A stretch of DNA of 64,000 nucleotides from Neodontobutis hainanensis. Lineage: Eukaryota; Chordata; Actinopteri; Gobiiformes; Odontobutidae. This document shows, in pieces, positions 11,801 through 22,690 of this stretch (within the stretch, counting starts at the first letter, position 1; every line of letters begins with the position of its first letter). The notes beneath the pieces were generated by a model. That model was given only the letters and a program-made list of their open reading frames with translations, did no database searches and was not told the DNA's origin. The DNA lies in assembly GCA_024349245.1 (NCBI GenBank), contig JALDNG010000016.1, positions 3,410,001 to 3,474,000 on the forward strand, read 5' to 3'. A program made the position numbers and the translations under genes.

Positions 11801-14800
11801 TAGGTCCAAACACAAGATCTGTCCACATTTCTTTAGAAAAATATCAGCTTGAAGATCCCTCCCGCTGTGCACTGTGGACTTGGCCGAGCTCCAGATTGTT
11901 GGGTGTTTGGCACTAAGCTGGTAATACTATGAAATCAAAGGGTGTTTTCTCTGCGGACGCTCTGACTGGCTCTTTCTTGACAATTTCAGTCCAAGGTGTA
12001 GTCAGCAGAAAGGTTTGTAGAATTTTAATTTTTTTTATATCACCAAGCACTCTAACAAGGTGATCAAATTATTTTGTCACTTTCATCAGTGATTCTCATT
12101 CTTTGAATAGTTTAGAAAATTCTGTGTGATTTTTAAGGTCTTTCAACTAAGGGGTTGTGGAAACAGTTGAGGCTTGTATCCACTGGAGCGGAACTTGTTG
12201 AATTTATAAAGCCTCGTCAAATTACAATAGAAAAAAAATGCTAAATATAGTGCTATTTCCAAAAAAATATTTTGTTTCCAGGTAAAATTGCCAACTTTGT
12301 TTTGGAAATTTTTTAAATAAAATGTTGGCACTGATGGTTTTGAGATGACATTCAAAATCCTTCCATAAAAATGTCAGCGGAACCACTGTGAGTGCACAAA
12401 CAAAGAGCAAAGCATCACAAGTGACAGAGACACTCCACACAAAATGAGAAGAGATTATCTTTGAAGGAGAGGAAAGACAGCCACCACTTCAAAATCTCTC
12501 TCTCAGTCGGCATCCACCACATTGGTATTTTCATCCTTGACTTTCTCCCGATATCCATCTAAGATAACAACCCTGTGCAGCAAAATGTGAGTGGATAACA
12601 AGCCAATGTGACCAATCATAGGTATAGATATAGGGCACATAGAGAGAATACCAAATAAATGCCATGTTTATAAATAAACATGTTTTAAATAACTTATGAG
12701 TCATACAGTATTAATGAATGTAGCACACATGCACAGACTTAAACACTGTGACCTCTTAAAGCTGTGACTCTCCTCCTCAATGCTGATGGAAAAGCTATAT
12801 TTATCACACACATGCAGAGTGTTAAAGAGAAGACAGCGGTGCATTTTTAATGTATGACTTTCTTATGTTACAGTCACATTTCAGATTTCCTACTTTGCCG
12901 TTTGACTTCAAAGTGTTTTCTAATATAAAAGAGAAAAGAAACTACCGTATTTACTTATACCATATTAGCACTGACTATGTCTGTGCCTATGTTCCGGGAT
13001 GGACTTTTTATTAATATATGAGTCTAAATGATGTGGCACATTGATGATCTATACAGCACCGTGCAAAAATTTGAGGCAGATGTAAAGAATTAGAAAATGA
13101 AAGTGCTTATAAAAGAAAAGGTTTATTTTTTAGCAATTTACGAAATGCAAAGTGCGCAAACAGAAGATCTACATCAAATGATGTAACCACCCTTTGCCGT
13201 CAAAACAGCATGAGTTCTTCCATGTACATAGACCATGTGTAATACTGCATATCTAAATTGAATCCAAAATGTCTTCCATGACCTTTTGGTTCTCATCCCT
13301 CTATAAATAAAAAGAAACGGGGCATGATGAAGGAGTTGCTATGAAAGGGTTACAGCCCGAGACCAGTGGGAAATGAATGTTGTCAGGCAAGACACACAGT
13401 TGATGATAATGACATGTTTTCATTACTTGATGGTTTTAAATCGGGGCGAGCCAGTCGTGTGCTGCGGCGCACACCAGGGAGCAGCTTTTCACTCTAACCA
13501 AGCACAACACCAGGTGATTTGACTGATGAGTTCCGTCTCTCTGGCTGAAGGTGGCCTAATCAGGGAGACCCCCCGTCGCCATGTTTGACACGATCTGAGA
13601 CCCCGCTTCTCTTCCTGTCAACGCCATCACTGTTTTCTTTTTTTTTTCTTTTTAAAGAAGCAAGCCCTAATTCAAACTTGCCATTTTGCTTGTGATAAAT
13701 TGGCTGCAGTTAATTAGCTGGTGTGAAGAAATAACAGCACACAGCCAGCCGAGATGTGTGATAAAGCACTATTGATCGGAGATTAATCTGGAAATCAGCT
13801 TTTGTTTAAGTGAGGGCCCCATGTGCAACACATTTATCTTTTAAACGGTTTGAAAAAGACTTCATAAAAAAAAAGAAATTAGCATATAAATTAAGAAGAG
13901 GTATTATCACCTCTAGCCCTGAACATGAAAAAGCATAGTTTATTGGAAAACTCAACTTGAACTTTTTGTTTGAAGGTAAAGCCTGGGGTTTAAATTTTTG
14001 TTTTATTAGTGCAAATTAAACTTTGATACTGCAGGGACTGATATGAAATTATTTAGCTAAGAGACATTACTCATAGGTGTTTGCTAAAAAGGTGTTTTGT
14101 ACTTTATTATGTGCTTTAGCCTAAAGCTTGTCTTAACAACTTCAAACATATTAGTTTTATTACATGTTGGTGTCCTCTAAATGCCAATGACCATAAGTGG
14201 TCTTTTCTGCTTCTGTTTGCAGTTGAAGCTCTTCACCTAGGAACACTGATGGCTGCACACGGTTACTTCTTCCCGATCTCAGACCATGTCCTTACACTCA
14301 AAGACGACGGGACGTTCTATAGGTTTCAGGTAACAATAGTGATGGAGATTTGGTTTTAAAGTTTTTTCTGAAAAAGGGTAAATAGAAGTCATTCCAATTG
14401 TCGTTAGTTCATTATTGATATTGGCAGGATTAGTGATTTCCCCACAGTTGTGCACTGAACCAGTTAATCCATGTTTGTGGATGGTTTAGCAGCAGGTTAC
14501 GTTTTGGAGTTTACATTTACTCTTATGCGGTGCCAGTGCATACATTACTGGTCAAGTGCTGGGTTGAGATTTGTGCTAATTTCACAATTAGCCTATTTGA
14601 TTTAGACTTTTTGCCAATTCCATTATGCAACAAAAATACCATTGTTCCAACTGCTGTATGCACGGCGTTCAATTCCAATATTGTCTTTTGCTTTCAGACT
14701 CCATACTTTTGGCCATCAAATTGCTGGGAACCAGAAAACACAGACTATGGTGAGACTCCCTAACACAGTGTTTTCCTACATATGTATTCCTGTTTAAAGC

Positions 14801-17800
14801 AACACTATATCATTTCTTGCCATTAAATACATAACTCAAAATCATCACAGTCATCCCATCTGTAGAAACTGTCCCATTTGTAAGTGTAGTTTCAGAAATA
14901 GTTTCAGAAATAGTATTTGAGTGTGTGCAAATTAGGGTTGCACAATATTAAGAAAATATTTATACGTTGAATATTGCGATATGAATAACGCAGAGTAAAA
15001 ATTGGATTATATAAAGGAATACCAGACCTTACATTAGCTTCTACTTACACTTGCCATCCTGCTTCTAACTGCTTTTTTATTCATGTCAATGGATTTGCAG
15101 CTCTGATTGTTCAGTTGTTTTGTCATACAAAGTTTCAAATGTCTATCACATTGAATTCCATATTGTTATTGTAATACAAGCACTTCTTTGCCATAGAGAC
15201 ATGGCAGTTGTTCACATTGCAGTGAAATTTAATTTGTAATTATATTGTGCATTTCTAGTGCAAATTCAGGGTTGCTTTAGGGTGTGTTATCTCAGGTCAC
15301 AGCATATTCTGAAATTCAATATGCCTCATATTCTGATGCAGACTGATTATAATAAATGAACTAGGGTTTGTTGTGAGCGCAGTTCATTGTGTGCAGCAAA
15401 GCCCAGTGCTGATAAAGATTTCATAAAGCTAAAAAGGATCTGACTGAATAGCCGGTCTATTTATTTGTTGCCTGAGTTGTATGAGAATAAAGGACTAATG
15501 TGCGCTGTGGGATTAACTCTTGAGCGATAGGGGGAAGTTAACTTGTCTCCGATGCAGCGGCTGATTTACATGAAGGATGCCCGTTAATGAAAACACCATA
15601 ATAACATAATGAAGCTGAGGTTTGATGGTCAGTTACCAGATGGGTGATGCTTAAACCAGAAGATGTCAGAAGTTGGACAGACACACGTTCCCTGTGCACC
15701 TCTCTCTGTGACCTTTGTGATTCACAGACTGGTTTAACTGTGCAGCTGAGAGGATTAAATGAGTAAAAGCAGGGCCACTTAAGGCTGGTAAAACCAAGCT
15801 GGGGTCATGCACTCCCGCTGTAACCAGACTATCTCTCTGTCTCTTTCCCCACAGCTGTTTACCTCTGCAAAAGAACAATGCAAAATAAAGCCCGTCTGGA
15901 ACTCGCAGACTATGAAGCGGTAAGTCTGGGAAGTCGTTTTGTGTCACCTTCTCACATACCCGTTCCCTTTTTGTGTTGTCATACTTTAATTCTTCTCTGT
16001 TCTCACTAAAACAGAGATCTGCATTCCTGCAAAACCATGCTCCACAAAGCTATTCAGCACAGTTAGTTATAGTCTGCTTTTGTCTGTGAGCAGTGCACTC
16101 TGTGAGCAGTTATAGTCTGCTTTTGTCTGATCCAGCAGTGCACCTACTGTATCTGCAGCAAATAAAGGCTACCCACAACCCACTAAAGTCTTCCCTCTTC
16201 TTTTATTCTCACTTACAGGAGAGCTTAGCAAGGCTACAGAGAGCTTTCGCCAGGAAATGGGAGTTCATTTTTATGCAAGCAGAAGCACAAGCGAAGTAGG
16301 TCTCACACAAACATCGAGTCAATGTGTGTGCCATTTTGTCCTGAGTTGTAAAATAATAATCAAAGTGTGTAAAAGAATGTTGTTTGGAGAAGCAGTACAG
16401 AAAAAGAATGTAAAGGTAATGCTGCAAATAGTAAGTGGCTGCCACATTTAAAACTACTTAAAGTAAGCGTACCCACCAGTTCCCAGTAGAAGGCACCATT
16501 TCTGTGAGCTAAAGTTTTTCCTCCGGCCTTTGTCTGTCTGCCAGGAAAAGACGCTTTGATGCCAAAGTACTGTAGTAAATTCCTCTCAGTATAGCAAATA
16601 CTTAAATTGCCATTGATTTTTAGACAAACCTTAATGTGTCTAAAAAGGGTCTTGTACTATTCCAAGTGGTTATTTTCTTTGCTGTACAAGCATTGAACTC
16701 TTGATGACTATTTAAATGCAACACCATTTAACTTTTTTTAGTACAAAAAACACAATGGTACAGTGGACACAGCTCACTAGATCTTGCATCATGCAACTGT
16801 GGGTGACAGTGCCCGTTACCATCTTCTCTGTACAATTGCATACATTTGAGTCTTTTATGAGGTGCAAATGATAAGAAAAAGTTGCATGGTGTTGCTTTGT
16901 TGCCCCTTTAAAATTGGATGATATCATGTGCAGTGGCTTAATGCTTTGACTGCGTGGTCCTATTAAGTTATACTCCAGATGTTTTACAGGAATGTTATAT
17001 GTGGTTCTTGTGTATAGGTATATTATAATGTTCTGTAGCGTCCTTCTTAACAAATATTAAGTACAACTTTAGGTACCACATCCTACACTAGTGTCTAGTA
17101 AGGACAAAAAATGAACCACACTTTTTCATTCTAAACAGGACATTGCTGTAACAGTTCAGTCTGTTACTGTTCAGTCTTCACAATATACAAGTGTTTAAGT
17201 AATTTCTGTTTTACCAGAGTTGATAAGAAGAGAGACAAAATCGAGAGGAAAATTCTCGACAGTCAGGAAAGAGCATTCTGGGACGTTCACAGACCAGTGG
17301 TGAGTGACGTTACTGCTGCTGTTATCATTACGCTATATTTGCTGTTACTAATACTGCTGTTGCTCTTATAATAACTCCACTGGATAAAAAAAAAAACATG
17401 TATCTGTTTGGAAGTGGCTGGAACTAAAGGAATATCTACAGATCGTAAAAGCATTAAACAGGGGTAGTACTCTGTAGAGTAGACACAGTGTGACATATAG
17501 AGTAGAGCAAGTAAATGGCCTGAAAACTGACAGCCTCATGTGCCTGTAGCATGCTGAAGAAATGCCACATCGGTAACTGTCAAAACACATCAGCATCAGC
17601 GGGGGGCTCTTTACCTTGTTCTTACCTTGCATTAGCATTCAGCTTCCTCCCTGGGGTTAAAGGCTTTCCGCCACATTTCAGTCAAAGCGTCAGCACCGAG
17701 CTTAATTGCAAAATAACAAGTTCAATTTATGCGTCCTTGGAGCAACATAATCAATATTAATTTGAATTTCACGGTGACGAAGTGACGCTACTTAGCTGTG

Positions 17801-20800
17801 TTTTCCTGGATGAGACCTAGATTAGGGCACTTGTTCAATCAGAGTAAATTTGCACACTGTCACAACGCTGATTTCCCACTGGCTTTCTTCTTTGCTAGAA
17901 TTGGTACATTTTAATATAGTACAGGTTTAATTGGGCAGTACAGTATATGACATGAGGTCCATAATGACAATGTTTATGTTTCTCTAGAAGGTGATTCTAG
18001 TCAGAGTTACATAGTGAAGAAGCTGATGTCTTTAAATGAGGGATTAATCTAGCTTTTTATTGTAAGCAGCAAGGTGGGACTATGTATTTTCTTGTCAAAA
18101 AAGACATTGAGTTGTTTTCAAATCAAAAAAACAAAGACATCAGGTAACAGGCGTTCTAATCTTCCTTCTCCTCTCGCAGCCTGGATGTGTAAACACAACA
18201 GAAGTCGACATAAAGAAGTCCTCCAGAATGAAAAACCCTCACAAAACTAGAAAGGTACGACCCATTTTCTGAGCTTTTTCTCCTTAATGTCCCGTTTGAT
18301 GACAATATGTCACTTGAAAAGAATTACGTTTTTTTTTTCTCTCTGATGTATTGAGTCTACTGTTGTTTGGACTCGTTTGTTTCTCATGCCTTGATCCTGT
18401 GTTAGTCTGTGTACGGGCTGCAGAATGACATCCGCACTCACAGTCCGACCCACACCCCCGCGCCTGAGGCCAAGCAGCCCACAGAAGAAGAACTGCAGGA
18501 ACAGGTCAGGACACAAGGGGGTGTACTAGTCTGCCAAGTACTTTGACAAAACCTAAAAGGGAGAACTAACTGTCAAGAAATGTGATGTGCCGTGAAAATA
18601 ACAAAAGAAACTGAAGATTGAAAAATATAATGTTACATTCTCTTAGAAGTTAAATGCCAGTCTTCTTTTTCATCCCTCCAGATCACCTTTTGGCAATTGC
18701 AATTAGACCGGCATCGACTGAAAATGTCCAAAGTGGCAGAGAGGTGAGCGATGTTCTTGTATTTTTATTCAGTTTAGCCATTGATCTGTTTATTGAGCCT
18801 TTAAATGGGCCCAGGTATTAAGAGTTTAAATAACATGACCTTGAGGAGAGACTGTGTGCAGACAATGCTTTTAGTGGTTGTCAACACCCCACTGCTTTGT
18901 TCACACAATAACATAAATATAATTTCTTTCACCTAAAATAAACTACTCAATAAGCAGTGATTTATGCTTATTTTTATTTTTTATATTTTATTTTTTGTTT
19001 TTATTTATTCATTACATTGTTATATATTTTTTTCTTCCTGAAAACAGTTTGCTGGGTTACACAGAGCAGTACATTGAATATGACCCCTGCCTCACGCTTC
19101 CCGATCCGTCCAATCCCTGGATCTCAGACGACGCTACACTATGGGAACTGGAAGCCAGGTTGTAACCCTTGTCTTCAGAGTGTTGAATATATTAAATATA
19201 TGTATATATATTATGAGTAGATTTTGTCACTATTAACACTGGTATGCTGTGTGATTCCCAGTAAGGAGCCAGGCCAGCAGAGGGTAAAACGGTGGGCCTT
19301 TGGTATCGATGAGGTCCTCAAAGATCCCGTGGGGAGAGAGCAGTTTCTCAAATTCCTGGAATCTGAGTTCAGCTCAGAGAATCTCAGGTAAACAAGCAGC
19401 AAGCACTCAAGCACAACATGCATTCGGGTTATACAGTTTGGAAAAAATATGATTTTCTGGCACAATACTGTTAGTTGTACAATGTTGTGTAATGCAAGTG
19501 ACTGAGGGAATCCTTTAAAGAAAATAAAAATCATCAGTGTGTATTGCACACATATGTCAGTTTGTCAGTCTGAAATAAACATACAGTATTATTCTGTGCA
19601 AGTCTACTGTTAAATTTAGAATAGTTTGTGTTTACTGGTAGATGAAGTGTTTTGTTCTGAAGCGAGCTGAGAGCTTTTAAAAGGTGAGGTGAAATGATGT
19701 TCTGTCAGCTGTGTCACACTGTGAGCCGATTTCTGTCCCTGCTTTGTTAATAATGCAAGTACACACAGAGGCACACGTGACAGACTGTGGAGGATTTAAT
19801 TCACACTCTACAGGCCTCCCACCGACACACACACAAACACACACCGATGTCACACGAAGCGTTCACACCTGCTTTATGAATAGCACCGTGGTTCCTGTGC
19901 TCTCCTCTGCACAGACCCAGATGCTCAGACTTAAAAACAGAGATAAATGTAAAATGATCTGGTTTAGTTTAGATACTATTATTGGTCACATTTGACTAAA
20001 GCTGAAGGCTGAAGGTGCTTGGAGTTACTGTTCTGAGTTTACTCTATGGATCTAACATGTTTTAGTCAAAGAGGAGAGAGCTGGCGGATACAACTATTTT
20101 AAATATTACAGATGTGTACCATACACAGTACCTCAGGTGTGTGATAAATTATGGTAATAGGTTCATTCATGGTAACAGGAACATTGCAGAGTATTAACTG
20201 GGCACAAAAACAATTAGTGTAATTGCCTTTTCTCACATACTCCTTGACACTTCTATATTTTATTTGTATACTACACAAGCTTTGAATGCTTTCTTATTAA
20301 AGAAATGGGTTTTTATTGTTGAACCACTGTTGTATGATTCGCAGGGTTATTTCTACTCAGCACCTACAGAGTAAACGTTGACTTCACGCTTACTTTTTAT
20401 ACTTTTTATAAAAAAACACTTCTGACCAATCTAAACTATTACATCTGGTTCCTAAGTTACTGAGCAGTGTGTAAATATGTCTTGTCTGTAAAGGTTCTGG
20501 TTAGCGGTCCAAGAATTAAAGAAGCGCCCAATCAGAGAAGTCCCCACTCGGGTTCAGGAGATCTGGCAGGAGTTCCTGGCACCGGGTGCACCCAGTGCCA
20601 TTAATGTGGACTCCAAGAGCTATGACAAAACCACCCAGAATGTCAAAGACCCTGGACGATATGCCTTTGAAGACGCACAGGTCAGAATAAGACTCATGTT
20701 TAATTTGGCTTCAGGTGATTTCAGTTTTTGTGTATTATAAAGTGGGAAATTGCTTAGTAAATAACTCTTTAAAATGTGGTTTAGGAGCGATGCAACGGGC

Positions 20801-21694
20801 TTATATATGTGCAATGCTATCTTATTACAGGAACACATCTACAAATTGATGAAGAGTGATTCTTACAGCCGTTTCATCCGTTCCAGTGCCTACCAGGAGC
20901 TATTACAAGCCAAGAAGAAGGTAAAGCAAACAAATCACTCATAACACAGAAATATAGTTGGTGTTTTACATTGAGACAACAAACATTCACTCTGCATGGT
21001 TGGTTACAATTTCTATCTCAGGGTGTAATTTATTGTAGCTCCTAAAAGTATTGGGTAAACAATTGTCAGACACATATTTGTGGCTATCCTGTTGAAATTG
21101 CTTTTCAGGCTAGCTGACTAATCTCCAAAAAACTATACCCTACACTTTAAATCTTCTTTGATTTCCACCCACTTGTGAGAAGAGCTTTAGTGCTCATAGC
21201 TGAATGTTTTGTTTCTCGGAGTGGACTATTAGTGTGTAGGGGAATGAGGATTGTCTGGGGCTTGTAGGAGCAGTGAAGGCAGAGAGGCTGTCACAACATG
21301 ATGAATTATTTAGAATTATACAGGATATATGTATGCTTTAAACACACTCCCACATATTTCACTCTGTCACTGTGGGAAAGATGAGTGCTGCAGGAAAGCT
21401 AGCAGACAGAGAGTTGGTTTTTCATTTCTTCTTTCTGACTCACAAATAAAACAGTGGTTTACATTCATGTAAAATTCATGACTTCTCTGTGTTCATTCCA
21501 CAGAAAAGTAAGAATTTGTTCTGAAGGTTCCTACTTCCAGGTAATGCCACTGTCTGAATGAATGAAAATGAATGAATGAATAATTATCATACTGTAGCAA
21601 TCTATCCACAATCCGTGTACTTTTTCTCCTTGTCGCTGAGCAGGTCAAACCAATAGGATCAACAAGGCTGCCCAGTCATGTGCCATCATGTTAA
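5741..21694 (+). CDS. rgs7: Regulator of G-protein signaling 7 (3' part; 5' exons outside window)
   Basis: R7-family RGS protein: a GTPase-activating protein for Gi/o alpha subunits that works as an obligate dimer with G-beta-5 at neuronal membranes. Exons 5741-5837, 8361-8411, 14223-14329, 14698-14749, 15855-15919, 16219-16295, 17218-17299, 18180-18254, 18406-18504, 18682-18743, 19048-19158, 19262-19387, 20494-20680, 20831-20920 and 21644-21694 all have GT/AG borders and join in phase to 443 residues. Visible domains: DEP about 13-100, DEP-helical extension and linker to ~235, GGL about 236-292 with the NPW motif that binds G-beta-5, and RGS about 304-420. The near residue-for-residue match to remembered mammalian RGS7 excludes RGS6, RGS9 and RGS11. 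About 26 N-terminal residues are upstream of the window. The downstream neighbour grem2 is on the same strand. Confidence 0.95.
5838..8360 (+). other. rgs7: rgs7 intron with hairpin repeat
   Basis: Contains the hairpin-ended element at 6539-6998 and a short repeat-like piece at 7653-7700 (gggctgcacaatatatttaaaattgcaata). No coding signal was seen. Confidence 0.8.
6539..6998. mobile_element. MITE-like element with ~80 bp terminal inverted repeats
   Basis: The left arm 6539-6616 (gtctgtgaaggtcatccagg ... gacatctggacgaggtgaag) is matched in reverse complement by 6900-6998 (cttcacctt ... gtccagatgc ... tcctggatgactgagaacct tcacagac). The arms share GTCTGTGAAGGT, CATCCAGG, CATCTGGAC and AGGTGAAGAC in the same order. 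The ~280 bp core has no ORF. This is a non-autonomous inverted-repeat element; the superfamily is unassigned. Confidence 0.7.
8361..8411 (+). CDS. rgs7: rgs7 exon: DEP domain
   Basis: Encodes GSDIVQWMTKNLEIEDP, the DEP helix. Acceptor is ttgttccag, donor gtaact. It is 51 bases and keeps phase 1. Confidence 0.95.
9062..9765 (-). mobile_element. internally deleted Tc1/mariner-like element
   Basis: Long imperfect terminal inverted repeats are visible at 9062-9156 (actaaacaaaaatataaaca ... tttttctatgtacacaaaag) and 9666-9765 (cttttgtgtacatagaaaaa ... atatttttgtttagta). They are flanked by TA on both sides, the Tc1/mariner target duplication. Between them, on the minus strand, is the decayed 3' third of a transposase gene. 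Recognisable DNA includes the reverse complement of gcacggccccatgttgca and of the tgttgcactgcatgaggcaaatggtgg segment. It has frameshifts and stops and lacks the 5' two-thirds, so it cannot encode a transposase. Confidence 0.85.
13050..13230 (+). repeat. degenerate interspersed repeat
   Basis: The stretch around acagcaccgtgcaaaaatttgaggcaga, followed by cagcatgagttcttccatgtaca, resembles the ends of a DNA-transposon family common in fish ('caccttgcaaaagtcttaggca'). It is too degraded to classify. Confidence 0.4.
14223..14329 (+). CDS. rgs7: rgs7 exon: DEP domain core
   Basis: Encodes VEALHLGTLMAAHGYFFPIS through FYRFQ. Acceptor is tctgtttgcag, donor gtaaca. It is 107 bases and returns to phase 0. 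Confidence 0.95.
14698..14749 (+). CDS. rgs7: rgs7 exon: end of DEP domain
   Basis: Encodes TPYFWPSNCWEPENTDY. Acceptor is ttgctttcag, donor gtgaga. It is 52 bases and ends in phase 1. Confidence 0.95.
14750..15854 (+). other. rgs7: rgs7 intron
   Basis: No coding signal. A short repeat-like piece at 14934-14995 (agggttgcacaatattaaga ... attgcgatatgaata) resembles ends of hAT-type non-autonomous elements of fish. Confidence 0.6.
15855..15919 (+). CDS. rgs7: rgs7 exon: DEP helical extension
   Basis: Encodes AVYLCKRTMQNKARLELADY then EA. Acceptor is tttccccacag, donor gtaagt. Phase returns to 0. Confidence 0.95.
16065..16130 (+). repeat. short tandem duplication
   Basis: The string gttatagtctgcttttgtctg occurs twice, about 41 bases apart, with gagcagtgcactctgtgagcag between. 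It is intronic, just upstream of the 16219 exon. Confidence 0.7.
16219..16295 (+). CDS. rgs7: rgs7 exon: helical linker
   Basis: Encodes ESLARLQRAFARKWEFIFMQ then AEAQA. Acceptor is tcacttacag. The exon ends in AA before gtaggt, completed to Lys by the next exon. It is 77 bases. Confidence 0.95.
16296..17217 (+). other. rgs7: rgs7 intron, nothing recognised
   Basis: About 0.9 kb without coding signal or recognisable repeat. Confidence 0.7.
17218..17299 (+). CDS. rgs7: rgs7 exon: charged linker
   Basis: Encodes KVDKKRDKIERKILDSQERA then FWDVHRPV. Acceptor is ttttaccag, donor gtgagt. It is 82 bases and ends in phase 0. Confidence 0.95.
17300..18179 (+). other. rgs7: rgs7 intron, nothing recognised
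   Basis: About 0.9 kb. A short poly-A run lies near 17386. No coding signal. Confidence 0.7.
18180..18254 (+). CDS. rgs7: rgs7 exon: linker
   Basis: Encodes PGCVNTTEVDIKKSSRMKNP then HKTRK. It is 25 codons, phase 0 on both sides. Acceptor is cctctcgcag, donor gtacga. Confidence 0.95.
18406..18504 (+). CDS. rgs7: rgs7 exon: Pro/Thr-rich linker before GGL
   Basis: Encodes SVYGLQNDIRTHSPTHTPAP then EAKQPTEEELQEQ. It is 33 codons, phase 0 on both sides. The THTP run varies between RGS7 orthologues. Confidence 0.95.
18682..18743 (+). CDS. rgs7: rgs7 exon: start of GGL domain
   Basis: Encodes ITFWQLQLDRHRLKMSKVAE, the first GGL helix that contacts G-beta-5. It is 62 bases and ends in phase 2 (AG|gtgagc). 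Confidence 0.95.
19048..19158 (+). CDS. rgs7: rgs7 exon: GGL domain with NPW motif
   Basis: Encodes SLLGYTEQYIEYDPCLTLPD then PSNPWISDDATLWELEA. The Asn-Pro-Trp motif is the GGL hallmark. Donor is the slightly unusual gttgta. It is 111 bases. Confidence 0.95.
19262..19387 (+). CDS. rgs7: rgs7 exon: start of RGS domain
   Basis: Encodes SKEPGQQRVKRWAFGIDEVL then KDPVGREQFLKFLESEFSSENLR in two parts: the first helices of the RGS box including the SEN motif that touches G-alpha. It is 126 bases. Confidence 0.95.
19388..20493 (+). other. rgs7: rgs7 intron, nothing recognised
   Basis: About 1.1 kb with a short CA-rich stretch near 19820-19845. No coding signal. Confidence 0.7.
20494..20680 (+). 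CDS. rgs7: rgs7 exon: RGS domain core
   Basis: Encodes FWLAVQELKKRPIREVPTRV, EIWQEFLAPGAPSAINVDSK and the segment to FEDAQ. It carries the central RGS helices and the loop that contacts the G-alpha switch regions. It is 187 bases, donor gtcaga. Confidence 0.95.
20831..20920 (+). CDS. rgs7: rgs7 exon: end of RGS domain
   Basis: Encodes EHIYKLMKSDSYSRFIRSSA then YQELLQAKKK, the last RGS helices. It is 30 codons, phase 0 on both sides, donor gtaaag. The C-terminal exon choice happens after this exon. Confidence 0.95.
21504..21540 (+). CDS. rgs7: rgs7 candidate alternative C-terminal exon
   Basis: Acceptor ttccacag, then AAA AGT AAG AAT TTG TTC TGA, then a possible donor at 21541 (gtaatg). Spliced from 20920 it would end the protein as KSKNLF and stop. 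It may be a real alternative C-terminus or a stop-containing cassette. Evidence is splice-site fit only. Confidence 0.4.
21644..21694 (+). CDS. rgs7: rgs7 last coding exon (16-residue C-terminus)
   Basis: Acceptor is cgctgagcag. In phase with 20920 it encodes VKPIGSTRLPSHVPSC and TAA. One mammalian RGS7 isoform has a tail of the same length with the spaced residues K, S, R, L, S, S in register, which supports this exon. With it the whole protein would be about 469 residues, the size of that isoform. Confidence 0.7.
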   Translation, partial: VKPIGSTRLPSHVPSC

Positions 21695-22440
21695 ACTTAA
21701 TGCCATCTCTCTCCCTCTGGGACATGGAGAAGAGGATCATGTCATCTTCATCATCGTCTGTTCATCAGCTCTGGGCTCGGCGGGACATGGAGCCAGGCCA
21801 CGTGTTCGTCTGTAGTCCAACGGATGTTGCATGTCCACGAGGACGCCCTGCTCCTCTCTCTTACAGTACATTATATATCTCCAGTATTCACCTAAAGAGG
21901 CCGCTGCTGGACTGGTGTGAGGACACTAACAAACTGGCATTATAGATGTCATTAGAGGACTTCCGATCCGGCGTTTCAGCTTCTCGAACGGGACCGCTGG
22001 ATCTGAGCCGCCTCTTTCACTTCCAGCTCCAACAAATGATGTCAGGGAGTTAAAAAAATACAAACTAAACATTATAGTGAAAAAAAGAATAAACCCGCTA
22101 AATAAAAGTCCTCACTAAACATGATTCAAGGTCACCAATTTTTTGTCACACTATGGGAAGTGTTGTGCAGAATGAATATACAATATATATACATATATAT
22201 TATGATTATTCTTATAATTATTTAATGTGCATTTCCTTTGCTTTGCATTATTTTCTTGCACTACAATAATGAGCATCTATGATTTTCATTGCACTTGTAA
22301 AGTCACATTTCAAAATCTGCAAAAATGCCATCTCCTGTTTTATGTAAAACATAATTCTTTGTTATTCTCCTGCATTTATTTTTATACCATATTTAAAAAC
22401 ACTTTTACTTACTTGTATTATTAAAGTTGGCCCTCTCTCT
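21695..22440 (+). other. rgs7: rgs7 3' UTR
   Basis: Follows the TAA at 21692-21694. AATAAA occurs at 22088 and 22101, and ATTAAA at 22420. The proximal part is GC-richer than the introns and contains a chance ORF. The 3' boundary is inferred from the poly(A) signals. Confidence 0.6.
22420..22425 (+). terminator. rgs7: candidate rgs7 polyadenylation signal
   Basis: ATTAAA is followed about 15-30 bases later by a U/GU-rich stretch (ctctctctgttactgtggtg). It is the best-formed poly(A) context downstream of the stop. The AATAAA at 22088 and 22101 are alternatives. Confidence 0.5.
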
Positions 22441-22620
22441 GTTACTGTGGTGTTTGGATCTTCCTCGCAGACACACCTGTAGGAAAGCCACCACTGAGGT
22501 AGTGAAAAAATAATCTGTAAGAGTTTTCCTCACAATTATTTTGTTTTATGAGAAATTTTGACAAAATCAAATGGGATTCTATACACATCCTCTTTTACTT
22601 TTACTGCTAATTCTTTGCAA

Positions 22621-22690
22621 GTGGCTGGAGATTTTCCCAGCTGCTTTGGGCCTGAGGTGGGGTGCACCCTGGACAATCACCAGTTAATGG
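22621..22690 (+). repeat. fragment of a common fish interspersed repeat
   Basis: ggctggagattttcccagct then ggtggggtgcaccctggaca matches in pattern the 'ggagcctatcccagctg...gaggcggggtacaccctggacaggtcgcc' repeat widespread in teleosts. It is short and diverged. Confidence 0.5.

Larger units (their letters stand above)
8412..14222 (+). other. rgs7: large rgs7 intron (5.8 kb)
   Basis: The largest complete rgs7 intron in the window. It holds a Tc1-like remnant (9062-9765) and a degenerate repeat (13050-13230). Two stretches, about 10100-10800 and 13420-13870, look like unique, mixed-composition sequence rich in homeobox-type TAATTA cores, and are candidates for conserved non-coding DNA. No exon was found. 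Confidence 0.75.

Noticed and set aside
21688..21945. 85-residue plus-strand ORF in the rgs7 3' UTR
   Set aside because: It starts over the rgs7 stop in another frame and shows no recognisable domain; most likely chance in GC-richer UTR.
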